Positions 35,871 to 43,989 of a stretch of 64,000 nucleotides of DNA are shown here, piece by piece. How positions within the stretch are numbered: the first letter of the stretch is position 1; every line of letters starts with the position of its first letter. This DNA is from DP-19 sp036496285 (GTDB taxonomy: Bacteria; Desulfobacterota; Binatia; UTPRO1), in the NCBI GenBank assembly GCA_036496285.1, contig DASXLI010000109.1, forward strand, positions 16,986-80,985, in the 5' to 3' direction. Both the position numbers and the translations under genes were made by a program. The notes under the pieces were generated by a model that saw only the letters and a program-made list of their open reading frames with translations, searched no databases and was not told where the DNA came from.

Positions 35871-37098
35871 GCTGCCGCGCGTCGTCGTGACCGGTCTCGG
35901 CGTGGTGAGCCCGCTCGGGACACTGCCGCGCTTCTGGGAGGAGCTCCGCGCCGGCGCGAACGGCTTCGTGCCGATCGACTGGTTCGACGTCGGCGCGGCG
36001 CCGCCTGCCACCGTCGCGCGCGTCCGCGATTGGCAGCCGAAGGATCACATCAAGCCGGCAGCGCTGCGACGCATGGACCGCTTCTCGCAGATGGTGGTCG
36101 GCGCGTGCCGCATGGCGCTCGCCGACGCCCGCCTCGAGCTCACCCCGGCGCGCGCCGAGGAGACCGGCGTCGTCGTCGGCGCGGCCTACGGCAACCTGTC
36201 GGAGACCGAGGCGTTCCTGCGCGGCCTGATCGTCAAGGGCCCCGCGCTCGCCAACCCGATGCTCTTCCCGAACCTCGTGCTGAACGCAGCGGCGGGCTAC
36301 GTCGCGATCGAGCTCGGCCTGCGCGGCCCGAACTTCACCGTGTGCCGCAACGAGACGTCCGGCGAGGCCGCCGTGGCGCTCGCCTACGACACCATCGTCT
36401 GCGGCCACGCCGACGTGGTGGTCGCCGGCGGCGGCGACGAGGTGTCGCCGGTGCTCTTCCACGTGAACAAGGACCTGGGCACGCTCTCGCCGGGGCGGCG
36501 CGGCGCCGCGGGACACGAATGGTCGAGCCCGTTCGATCGCGATCGGAACGGCATGATCCTCGGCGAGGGCGCCGCGATGCTGGTGCTCGAGCGCGAGGAG
36601 CACGCGCGTGCGCGCGGCGCGGCTCCGTACGCGGAGCTGGCCGGCTACGCGACCTGCACGGTGCCGTCCAAGCCGCACCTCTGGCCGCGCCCGTCGGCGG
36701 CGGCGCCGCGCGTGATGGCCGCGCAGCTGCGCGCGCTGCGCGGCGCCGACGAGATCGACGCAATCGTCTCGTGCGCCAACTCGACCCGTGACCTCGATGC
36801 GTTCGAGGCCGCGCATCTCGCCGGCCTGCTCGGCGAGAGCGCCGGGCGCGCGCTCGTCACGTCGGTGAAGGGCGCCGTCGGTGAGTTCGGCGGGTCCGGC
36901 GCGCTCGGCACCGCGGTCGCGGCGCTGGCGCTGCGTGACGGGCTGCTGCCGCCGCTCGCAGCGCTGCAACGTCCCGATCCGGCCTGCACCTTGCGCCTGG
37001 CGAGCGCGGAGGTCGCCACGCTGCCGATGCGTGCGGCACTCGTCTCCGGCAGCGCGCGCGGCGGCGCGTGCACCGCGCTCCTCCTGCGCCAGCCGTGA
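35863..37098 (+). CDS. Chain-length-factor-like ketosynthase homologue, catalytically inactive
   Basis: 411 residues with the thiolase fold start VVVTGLGVVSPLG. The nucleophile position reads RNETSGEA, so Glu164 replaces the catalytic Cys. The NAHGTGT block is CANSTRD and the second His motif is GAVGEFGGSG, so both histidines are also lost. This is the hallmark of a non-catalytic partner that sets chain length (ApeC-type or CLF). ATG at 35863 overlaps the ketosynthase by 8 bases. Confidence 0.88.
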   Translation: MRELPRVVVTGLGVVSPLGTLPRFWEELRAGANGFVPIDWFDVGAAPPATVARVRDWQPKDHIKPAALRRMDRFSQMVVGACRMALADARLELTPARAEETGVVVGAAYGNLSETEAFLRGLIVKGPALANPMLFPNLVLNAAAGYVAIELGLRGPNFTVCRNETSGEAAVALAYDTIVCGHADVVVAGGGDEVSPVLFHVNKDLGTLSPGRRGAAGHEWSSPFDRDRNGMILGEGAAMLVLEREEHARARGAAPYAELAGYATCTVPSKPHLWPRPSAAAPRVMAAQLRALRGADEIDAIVSCANSTRDLDAFEAAHLAGLLGESAGRALVTSVKGAVGEFGGSGALGTAVAALALRDGLLPPLAALQRPDPACTLRLASAEVATLPMRAALVSGSARGGACTALLLRQP

Positions 37099-37688
37099 GG
37101 ACGCGCCGACATCTGACGCTCACCGCCGTGGCGGTGTCGTGGATCCTCGCCGCGGCGGCGACCGCGCTCGCCGACGCGCCGGCCCAGTCGCTCGCGGCAC
37201 GGGCGCGGCGCTTCCCGGCCTTCAGCAGCGCCCGCGCGGCGTTCGAGCAGGAGCGCCAGGTGTCGCTCGTCGACGAGATCCTACGCGCGAGCGGCACGAT
37301 CGCGCTCCGCGCCCCCGACCACATGCGCCTCGAGCTCACGGCACCGGAGACCCTCACCATCGCCGTCGACGGCGACGCGCTCACGGTGCTCGATGCCAGG
37401 GGCACGCCCATCGCCGTGCCGCCCGAGTTCTCCGGCTTCGCGCGCTTCGGCCACGTGCTCACGGATCTCATGCTCGGGCAGAAGGCGCCCGATCTCTTTC
37501 GCGAGGAGTGGCACGGCCCCGACGCGGTCACGCTCCGCACGGACGCGCCGGAGGCGCCGTTCAGCGACATCACCCTGCATTTTCCCGCCGGGGGCCGGCT
37601 GCCGACCGAGATCGTCATGCGCGAGCGCGGCGGCGACACCACCACCATCCGGATGCACGCGCTGCCTGATGCGAAGGAGGCGCCGTGA
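37095..37688 (+). CDS. LolA-like periplasmic carrier protein
   Basis: 197 residues. The Sec signal peptide ends near ALADA (about residue 28). The rest follows the LolA pattern: ARRFPAFSSARAAFEQER, ASGTIALRAPDHMRLELTAPE, then DITLHFPAGGRLPTEI. LolA-family members within aryl-polyene clusters are thought to carry hydrophobic product or lipoprotein to the outer membrane. GTG at 37095 overlaps the previous stop (GTGA), and the end overlaps the dehydratase start. Confidence 0.85.
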   Translation: MRTRRHLTLTAVAVSWILAAAATALADAPAQSLAARARRFPAFSSARAAFEQERQVSLVDEILRASGTIALRAPDHMRLELTAPETLTIAVDGDALTVLDARGTPIAVPPEFSGFARFGHVLTDLMLGQKAPDLFREEWHGPDAVTLRTDAPEAPFSDITLHFPAGGRLPTEIVMRERGGDTTTIRMHALPDAKEAP

Positions 37689-38131
37689 CCGTACGACGTC
37701 CCGAAGCCGGTGACCTCGCGGCTGACTTTCTGCCGCACGCGGCGCCCTTCCTCCTGCTCGACCGCATCCTCGCGATCGACGAGCAGGGCGGCCGCTTTAG
37801 CAAGGGCGTGACGGTCGACGACCCGCTGGTCTCGCCGTCGGGCGTGCTCTCGCCGATCCTCGTGGTCGAGGCGATGGCGCAGGGCGCGGGCCTCGTGCTC
37901 ATGCGGCGCGAGCCGGCGCTGCGCGCGCGCGGCGCGGTGCTCGCGGCGATCGACCGTTGCGAGGTGAAGGCGCCGGCGCGCGCGGGCGACGTGCTGCTCG
38001 TCGAGATCGTCGTCACCCGCCGCTACGCGGAGATGGCGCGCATCCATGGGCGCGCCACGGTCGGTGGGCTCGCGTGCGTGGACGCTACGCTCACCCTGGC
38101 GTTCGCCCCCGAGCGGATCGCCGGCGCGTGA
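37685..38131 (+). CDS. 3-hydroxyacyl-ACP dehydratase (FabZ-like hotdog)
   Basis: 148 residues. The FabZ active-site His lies in FLPHAAPFLLLDR (about residues 15-27), and the Glu in VVEAMAQGAG (about residue 65). It removes water to give the conjugated double bonds of a polyene when the enoyl bond is not reduced. No enoyl reductase gene is present in the cluster, which fits a polyene product. GTG start overlaps the LolA-like stop. Confidence 0.88.
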   Translation: MTVRRPEAGDLAADFLPHAAPFLLLDRILAIDEQGGRFSKGVTVDDPLVSPSGVLSPILVVEAMAQGAGLVLMRREPALRARGAVLAAIDRCEVKAPARAGDVLLVEIVVTRRYAEMARIHGRATVGGLACVDATLTLAFAPERIAGA

Positions 38132-38856
38132 CGCGGCTCGCACCCGCGCTGCTCTGCGTCGCCGCCGTCCTCGTCGCCGGCTGCACGGCCGGGGTGAGGC
38201 GCGGCGTCCGGCCCGGCGTCGCGCCCGCGACGCCGGACATCGTCGCGGCGCTCGCGCGGCGCGAGGCCGGCGTCCCGGGGCTCAGGCTCTCCATGTCGGT
38301 GAAGATCACCGGCAGCGGGCGTGACCCGATCCTGCCGTCACCCGCGTACCTCGCGGTCGACGAGAGCGGCGGCATCCGGCTGCAGGTGCTCTCCGCGTTC
38401 GGCATGACCGTGCTCGACCTTGCCATCCGCGGCGATCGCTACACCGTGACGATGCCGCTCTCGCACGAGACCCGCGACGGCACGATCGATCTGCGGGCGC
38501 TTTCCGATCCCGCCATGCCCGTCGGCGACCGCATGATCGTCGCCCTCGCGCTGATGTTCCGTCCGAAAGCGCGGGCGGAGAGCTGCCGCGGCAGCGGTCC
38601 AGCGACCGTGACGTGCGACGTCGGCGACGGTCTGAGCGCTCGCATCACGGTCGACGCGCGCCTCCGGCCGACCGGCGAGTCCTATCTCGGCGCGGAAGCG
38701 CGGCCGCTCCTCAACGCCACCTTCGCCGACTACCGGGGCGACGACGCCGCGGCGCAACCCGGCGCGCTGCTCATCGAGGATGCGGCGAGCGGCGCGCGCA
38801 TGGCGATCGAGGTGAAGCGCGTGAAGCGGGTCACGGCCTCCCTGGCAAGCGGATGA
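38128..38856 (+). CDS. Lipoprotein of pigment-type cluster (DUF3261-like)
   Basis: 242 residues. The lipobox LVAGC gives Cys19. The mature protein has the beta-strand pattern of LolB/DUF3261-type proteins (LRLSMSVKITGSG, GIRLQVLSAFGMTVLDLAI, LNATFADYRG). Proteins of this sort sit beside the MMPL exporter in aryl-polyene clusters and are thought to receive the product at the outer membrane. The family name is by position and pattern only. GTG start overlaps the dehydratase stop, and its own stop overlaps the exporter start. Confidence 0.75.
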   Translation: MTRLAPALLCVAAVLVAGCTAGVRRGVRPGVAPATPDIVAALARREAGVPGLRLSMSVKITGSGRDPILPSPAYLAVDESGGIRLQVLSAFGMTVLDLAIRGDRYTVTMPLSHETRDGTIDLRALSDPAMPVGDRMIVALALMFRPKARAESCRGSGPATVTCDVGDGLSARITVDARLRPTGESYLGAEARPLLNATFADYRGDDAAAQPGALLIEDAASGARMAIEVKRVKRVTASLASG

Positions 38857-41372
38857 GCGCGGCGGACGGCGGCGCCGGGACGAGCCGGCCGAATCTCGCC
38901 GGACGGCTCGCGGCGTTCGCGATCCGCCGCCGGCGGACCGTCCTCGCCGCGTCGCTCGCCCTCACGCTCGCGAGCCTCTTCTCGCTGAAGGCCGTCCGCC
39001 TCGACGTCGAGCTGCTCTCCACCCTGCCGACCGGAACAGCAGCCTTCGACGACTTCAAGCGCTTCCTCGAGACGTTCGGCGCGCTCCAGACCCTGCCGAT
39101 CCTCGTGTCGGGCACCAGCGGAGCGGAGCTCGGACGCGCCATCGACGCGCTCGCCGCCGCCTATCGCACGATGCCCCAGGTGGGGGGCGTCATCGCCGGC
39201 ATCCGCGACGGCGCCGACATGCCGCTCCTCGATCCGCAGCACGTGCCGGCAATCGTGCCGCCCGACCGCTTCGACGCGCTGCGGGCACGGCTCGAGCCCG
39301 AGGCGATCGCAACCGCGCTCGCGCAGGTGAAGAAGATCCTCGCGATGCCGACGGGGCACGAGATGACCGAGCGCATCCGCCGCGATCCGCTCGGCCTCGC
39401 CATCGTCGCCGGCGAGACGATCCGCGCCCGCTACGCCGATCCGCTCGCCGCCGCGACCGATCCGCACATCCTGGCGCCCGACGGCTCGGCCGGGCTGATC
39501 CTGCTCGACCCGAAGGGCTCGCCGTTCGACACCGTCTTCACCGACGGCCTCTTCGAGGCGCTCGGCCGCATCGAGCGGGACCTGCACGCCGATCCGGCGT
39601 ACGCGGGCGTGCGCGTCCAGTACGGCGGCGGCTACGCGCACGCGCACGAGGACGCGCGCCTCATCAAGGCCGACGTCTACCGCTACACGCTGCTGGCTTT
39701 CGTCGCGGTGATCGCGATCTTCCAGATCGGCTACCGCAACCTCGGCATCCTGCCGTTGATCGGCTACCAGCTCGCGGCCGGTTCGCTCTTCGCATTCGGC
39801 GCGTCGGTCGTGATCTTCCGCCAGCTGAACGCCCTCTCCTTCTGCTTCGCGGCCATCTTCTACGGCCTCGCGATCGACGCGGTGATCTACTTCTACTCGC
39901 GCCTGCTCGAGGAGCGGCGGACGGCGCCGCTCGACGAGGCGCTCGTCCGCACCTGCGCCGGCATCGGCGGGGCGAACCTGGTCGCCTCGCTCACGACGGC
40001 CGCGGCCTTCGCCGTGATCGGCCTCTCGGCGCTCGGCGCGGTGGCGCAGATCGGCGTGCTGACCGCCGTCGGGATGATCGTGAACGTCGCGCACACCTTC
40101 CTCGTCCTGCCGGCCCTGGTGGCGACGTTCCCCGGGCGGCTCGCAACGCGCACACCGCGGTCGCTCGACACCCCGCGGCTCGGGGCGATCGCGGGTGCCT
40201 CGCTCCGCCATCCCCTGCCCGGCCTGGCCGTCTCGATCGCCGTGATCGCGGGCTGGCTCGCCTTCCGCCCGCCGCTGCCCGTCGACGCCAACGTGCTGCA
40301 CCTGCGCGCCAACGACTCCGCGGCCTCGGCCGCCGAGGACGCCATCCAGGCGAAGTTCGGCGGCCTCGCACCGGAGGCGCAGGTGCTGGTCGAGGGCCAC
40401 GATCTCGAGGATGCGCTCGAGCGCGAGGAACGGGTCGTCGCCTGGCTCGAAGCGCACCGCGCCGGCGCAACGGGAGATGCCGGCGGCGCGCCCCGCATCG
40501 ACGGATACCAGGCGCTCACGACGTTCCTGCCGTCGCGCGCCGCCGAGCGCGCCCGCCGCGCCGCCTTTGCCGCCCTGCCGCTCGCGCGGGCGCGCGAGGC
40601 GCTGCACGCGGAGCTCGTGCGCCAGGGCTTCCGCGTCGACGCGTTCGCCGACGCGGAGCGCGCCCTGGCGCAGCCCGACGCCGCGCTGCCGCGCGATCTC
40701 GACGCGGCGTGGATCCGGCCGCTCGTCGCGCGCCACCTGCGCCAGCCCCCACACGGCGTCGAGCTGGCGATCATGGTGAGCCCGGCACCCGGCGTCGCGC
40801 TCGCGGACCTCCGCGACCGGATGCGGGCCGACCTCGGCGCCGACGTCGTCGTGACCGGACGGTCGCTCATGGAGGCGGCGCTCGACGCACTGATCTCTCG
40901 CGAGCTCGTCGGCTTCACGATCGCCAGCCTCATGCTCAACCTCGTCATCGTCCTCCTGCAGGTACGCTCAATCCCGCTCGCGCTCGCGGTGATGATGCCG
41001 ACCGGGGTCATCGTGCTCGGCATGATCGAGGCGATGTACGTGCTCGGCATCGCGTTCACCCCGATCAACCTGATCGTGCTGCCGCTCACGCTCGGCATCG
41101 GCGTCGACTATTGCGTGTACATCGTCGCGCGCTGGCGGGAGGGCCACGACATCGCCACGGCGACGCGCCTCGTCGGCCGCGCCGCGGCGCTCACGACCAT
41201 GACGACGATGGCGGGCTTCGGCTTCCTCGCGGTGTCGCGCTACCGCGGGCTCGCGGGGCTCGGCTGGCTGGCCATGATCGCGATTGGCCTCGCCTTCGCC
41301 GCCGCCATCTGCGTGCTGCCGGCATGGCTCGCGGTCATGCCGCGCCGGCTGCGCGGTCAGCCCGGCCGGTAG
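38853..41372 (+). CDS. MMPL/RND-family lipid exporter
   Basis: 839 residues. It has two repeats, each with a transmembrane helix, a large periplasmic domain and five membrane segments (around residues 30-50, 280-440, 480-500 and 690-835). Conserved pieces include FYGLAIDAVIYFYSRLLEE and GIGVDYCVYIVARWREG, where the Asp residues take part in proton coupling. In pigment clusters such pumps move the polyene lipid out of the inner membrane; HpnN-type hopanoid pumps are close relatives. The 3' end overlaps the opposing SDR gene by 16 bases. Confidence 0.9.
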   Translation: MSAADGGAGTSRPNLAGRLAAFAIRRRRTVLAASLALTLASLFSLKAVRLDVELLSTLPTGTAAFDDFKRFLETFGALQTLPILVSGTSGAELGRAIDALAAAYRTMPQVGGVIAGIRDGADMPLLDPQHVPAIVPPDRFDALRARLEPEAIATALAQVKKILAMPTGHEMTERIRRDPLGLAIVAGETIRARYADPLAAATDPHILAPDGSAGLILLDPKGSPFDTVFTDGLFEALGRIERDLHADPAYAGVRVQYGGGYAHAHEDARLIKADVYRYTLLAFVAVIAIFQIGYRNLGILPLIGYQLAAGSLFAFGASVVIFRQLNALSFCFAAIFYGLAIDAVIYFYSRLLEERRTAPLDEALVRTCAGIGGANLVASLTTAAAFAVIGLSALGAVAQIGVLTAVGMIVNVAHTFLVLPALVATFPGRLATRTPRSLDTPRLGAIAGASLRHPLPGLAVSIAVIAGWLAFRPPLPVDANVLHLRANDSAASAAEDAIQAKFGGLAPEAQVLVEGHDLEDALEREERVVAWLEAHRAGATGDAGGAPRIDGYQALTTFLPSRAAERARRAAFAALPLARAREALHAELVRQGFRVDAFADAERALAQPDAALPRDLDAAWIRPLVARHLRQPPHGVELAIMVSPAPGVALADLRDRMRADLGADVVVTGRSLMEAALDALISRELVGFTIASLMLNLVIVLLQVRSIPLALAVMMPTGVIVLGMIEAMYVLGIAFTPINLIVLPLTLGIGVDYCVYIVARWREGHDIATATRLVGRAAALTTMTTMAGFGFLAVSRYRGLAGLGWLAMIAIGLAFAAAICVLPAWLAVMPRRLRGQPGR

Positions 41373-42121
41373 GCCCAGCCGCCGTCGACCTTGATGACGG
41401 CGCCGCTCGTGTAGGACGAGGCGTCGGAGGCGAGGTAGAGCGCCGCGCCGACGATCTCCTCGGGCTCGCCGCAGCGCCCCATGGGAACGCCGGACTCGAT
41501 CAGCGTGTGGAACTCCGCCGGCCAGGCCTTGCTGATGTCGGTGCGAAAGACGCCCGGCATGATGACGTTGACGCGGACGCGCCCGCCGTAGGCGTGCGAC
41601 ATGCCCGCCGCCATCGCATGCAGGCCTGCCTTCGCCATCGCGTACGGCAGCTCGACGGTGGTCGGCTGCACGGCACCCACGCTGCTCACGTTGATGATGC
41701 TGCCGCCGTCGGCCGCCGCCATGCGCGCCGCCGCCAGCGCGGCGAGCCGGAACGGGCCTTTCAGGTTGACGTCGAGCACCTTGTCGAAGAGCTCCTCGCC
41801 GAGCCCCTCGAGCGAGGGGTAGAGCGGCGACATGCCCGCGTTGTTCACCAGCACGTCGAGACGGCCGAGCTCCGCGTAGACGCGCTCGATCAGACGCTCG
41901 CAGTCCTGCCATTTGCCGGCGTGGAACTGTATGCCGAGCGCGCGGCGCGCGAAGCGCGTCCGCAGCTCCTCTGCGACGGCCTCGCACGCCTCGCCCTTGC
42001 GGCTCGCGATCACCACGTCGGCGCCGTGCTCGGCGAACGCCCGCGCCATCGCGAGACCGAGTCCGCGACTGCCACCGGTGACGATCGCGACCTTGCCGCT
42101 CAAGTCGAAACGCGAGCTCAT
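41357..42121 (-). CDS. Short-chain dehydrogenase/reductase (3-oxoacyl-ACP-reductase-like)
   Basis: 254 residues. NAD(P) motif GGSRGLG (about residues 16-22), NNAG, catalytic Ser in NVSSVG and Tyr/Lys in YAMAKAG, then PGVFRTDIS and the C-terminal KVDGGWAYRPG. It is on the strand opposite to the biosynthetic run and converges with the MMPL gene, so it may be regulated apart. It could be a second ketoreductase or an unrelated oxidoreductase. Confidence 0.88.
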   Translation of the reverse strand: MSSRFDLSGKVAIVTGGSRGLGLAMARAFAEHGADVVIASRKGEACEAVAEELRTRFARRALGIQFHAGKWQDCERLIERVYAELGRLDVLVNNAGMSPLYPSLEGLGEELFDKVLDVNLKGPFRLAALAAARMAAADGGSIINVSSVGAVQPTTVELPYAMAKAGLHAMAAGMSHAYGGRVRVNVIMPGVFRTDISKAWPAEFHTLIESGVPMGRCGEPEEIVGAALYLASDASSYTSGAVIKVDGGWAYRPG

Positions 42122-42166
42122 CGGGCGAGCGTAGCGTCGGCGTGACCTCTTTGCTAGAGCGACGTG

Positions 42167-43924
42167 ATGCTGCCCGGAGCGCCGTCCGAGCCCCGCGGCA
42201 CGACGCTGCGTTTCGAGCGGCGGTCGCCGCGCTCTCCGGATCGGCCCGCCCGTGACGTGCGGCCGCCGCGGCGCGGCCGCCGCGCGCTGCGCTGGCTGCG
42301 CCGGCTCGCGATCGCGGCCGCCGTGGCGGCGGCGGCGACAGTACTCTTCGACCGGCTCACGCGCATCGCGCCGCCGCCGCTCCCCACGCCCGCCGCGGAG
42401 GATCTCACCTTCGACGCGCAGGGGGTCGCGCACGTCGGCGGGTCGACGCTCGAGCGCCGGAACGCGCTCTGGGTCCTGCACGTGCGCGGCGACGCCGAGC
42501 GGCTCGGCTACCGGCACGCGCGGCTCAGCGCGCCGATCATGGCGGCGGGCGACTTCCGCATGCTCGACCTCTTCACGACATTCGTGCCGTCGAGCGCGCT
42601 CCGCGGCGTGCTCACCGCGATCGTGCGTGCCCGGTACCGCGACGTCGACCGCGGCTTCCCGCCCGAGCGGCGGGCGGAGATCTTCGGCGAGGCGGTCGGC
42701 TACGGCGACCAGGGCCCTTCCTTCCTCACGCCCTACCATCGGCTGATCTTCCTGCACGCGCTCTACGACATCGCGCTCGCGTTCGAGCGCTCGCCGCTCC
42801 TTGGGTGCACCGCGTTCGCCGCCGGTGGCAGCGCGACGCGCGCCGGCTCGACCCCCGGCCACACCATCGTCGGCCGCAACTTCGACCTCGACGTCGATCC
42901 GTGGTTCGACGCCGACAAGGCGGTGCAGATCTACGAGCCCGTGGGCCGCATCCCGTTCGTCTCGATCGCGTGGCCCGGCATGACGGGCGTCGTGACCGGC
43001 ATGAACGCCGCGGGCATCTGGGTGAGCGTCAACGGGGCGCGCGCCGGAGCTCCCGACGCCGCCGGGGTGCCAGTCGTCTTCACGACCCGTGCGATCCTCG
43101 AGGAAGCGCGCACGCTCGACGAGGCGATCGCGATCGCGACCCACGACGTGCCGATGACGTCCCACATGCTGCTGCTCGCCGACGGCACGAGCGGCGAGTC
43201 GGCGGTCGTCGAGCGCGCGCCCGGGCACACCGCCGGCGTGCGGCGCGGGCCCGTCACCGTGCTCTCCAATCACTATGCCACCCCGGGGTTCGCGAGCGAC
43301 CCGAAGGATACCTACGTCCGCGACCACACCTCGACGCTCGCGCGTGAGGCCCGCATGCGCGAGCTCGTCGCACGCGCGGACGGGCGGATCGACCCGGCGT
43401 TCGCCGTCGCGTGGCTGCGCGACCGCGGCGGCGCCGGTGACGCCCCCCTGCCGCTCGGCAACCGGAACGCGGTCGACGCGCTGATCGCGACCCACTCGGT
43501 CGTCGCGGATCTCACGGCGGGCGTCCTCTGGGTCTCCGAGGGGCCGCACACGCTCGGCGCCTATCGCCGCATCGATTTGCGCGCGCGCCTCGCCGGCGAA
43601 CCGCCCCATGACGAGGCGCAGGGCGACATCGCCGCCGACCCGCTGCTGACCGACGGCGGCTACGACCGCCTTCTCCTCGGCGCGCGCCTGCGCCACGCCG
43701 CGGAGCGCGAGGCCAAGCGCGGCTACGCCGCGGACGCCGCCGAGGGGTTCGAGCGTGCGCTCGCGCTCCGCGCCGACGATCACCTCGCCTGGCGCGGCCT
43801 CGCGGACGCGCGCGGCCGGCTCGGCGACGTCGCCGGCGAGCGCGCCGCCTGGTCGCACGTCGCCGCGCTCGCCCCGGAGAGCCCCACGCTGGCCCGCGAG
43901 GCGCGCGACGCGCTCGCGCGCTGA
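42167..43924 (+). CDS. Membrane-anchored C45-type Ntn hydrolase/acyltransferase with TPR-like tail
   Basis: 585 residues. A basic N-terminus is followed by one membrane segment (about residues 46-62). The central region resembles C45 (acyl-CoA:6-APA acyltransferase) Ntn hydrolases, with the likely nucleophile Cys in LLGCTAFAAGG (about residue 217) and HTIVGRNFDLD following. It then reads GMTGVVTGMNAAGIWVSVNG and VLSNHY. The last 70 residues (GYAADAAEGFERALAL, LAWRGLADARG) look like one or two TPR units. In this setting it may cleave or transfer acyl groups of the product. ATG at 42167 directly follows an alternative GTG (42164). Divergent from the SDR gene. Confidence 0.75.
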   Translation: MLPGAPSEPRGTTLRFERRSPRSPDRPARDVRPPRRGRRALRWLRRLAIAAAVAAAATVLFDRLTRIAPPPLPTPAAEDLTFDAQGVAHVGGSTLERRNALWVLHVRGDAERLGYRHARLSAPIMAAGDFRMLDLFTTFVPSSALRGVLTAIVRARYRDVDRGFPPERRAEIFGEAVGYGDQGPSFLTPYHRLIFLHALYDIALAFERSPLLGCTAFAAGGSATRAGSTPGHTIVGRNFDLDVDPWFDADKAVQIYEPVGRIPFVSIAWPGMTGVVTGMNAAGIWVSVNGARAGAPDAAGVPVVFTTRAILEEARTLDEAIAIATHDVPMTSHMLLLADGTSGESAVVERAPGHTAGVRRGPVTVLSNHYATPGFASDPKDTYVRDHTSTLAREARMRELVARADGRIDPAFAVAWLRDRGGAGDAPLPLGNRNAVDALIATHSVVADLTAGVLWVSEGPHTLGAYRRIDLRARLAGEPPHDEAQGDIAADPLLTDGGYDRLLLGARLRHAAEREAKRGYAADAAEGFERALALRADDHLAWRGLADARGRLGDVAGERAAWSHVAALAPESPTLAREARDALAR

Positions 43925-43977
43925 CCCCGGGCCTCGGCGCCGGGCACGTTTCGCGTGCAGCCTCGATCCTCGCCTGC

Positions 43978-43983
43978 TATAGT
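43978..43983 (+). promoter_or_regulatory. -10-like box positioned for a leaderless transcript
   Basis: TATAGT at 43978-43983 lies six bases before the ATG at 43990, so transcription would start at or next to the A of the start codon. No Shine-Dalgarno is present between. The -35 region 17 bases upstream is poor. This would give the halogenase-like gene its own leaderless mRNA. Confidence 0.4.
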
Positions 43984-43989
43984 TATTCT

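Noticed and set aside
38730..40754. 674-codon antisense frame inside the MMPL gene
   Set aside because: Entire span is coding for MMPL transporter with clear motifs; the antisense frame has no domain and shadow-type composition.
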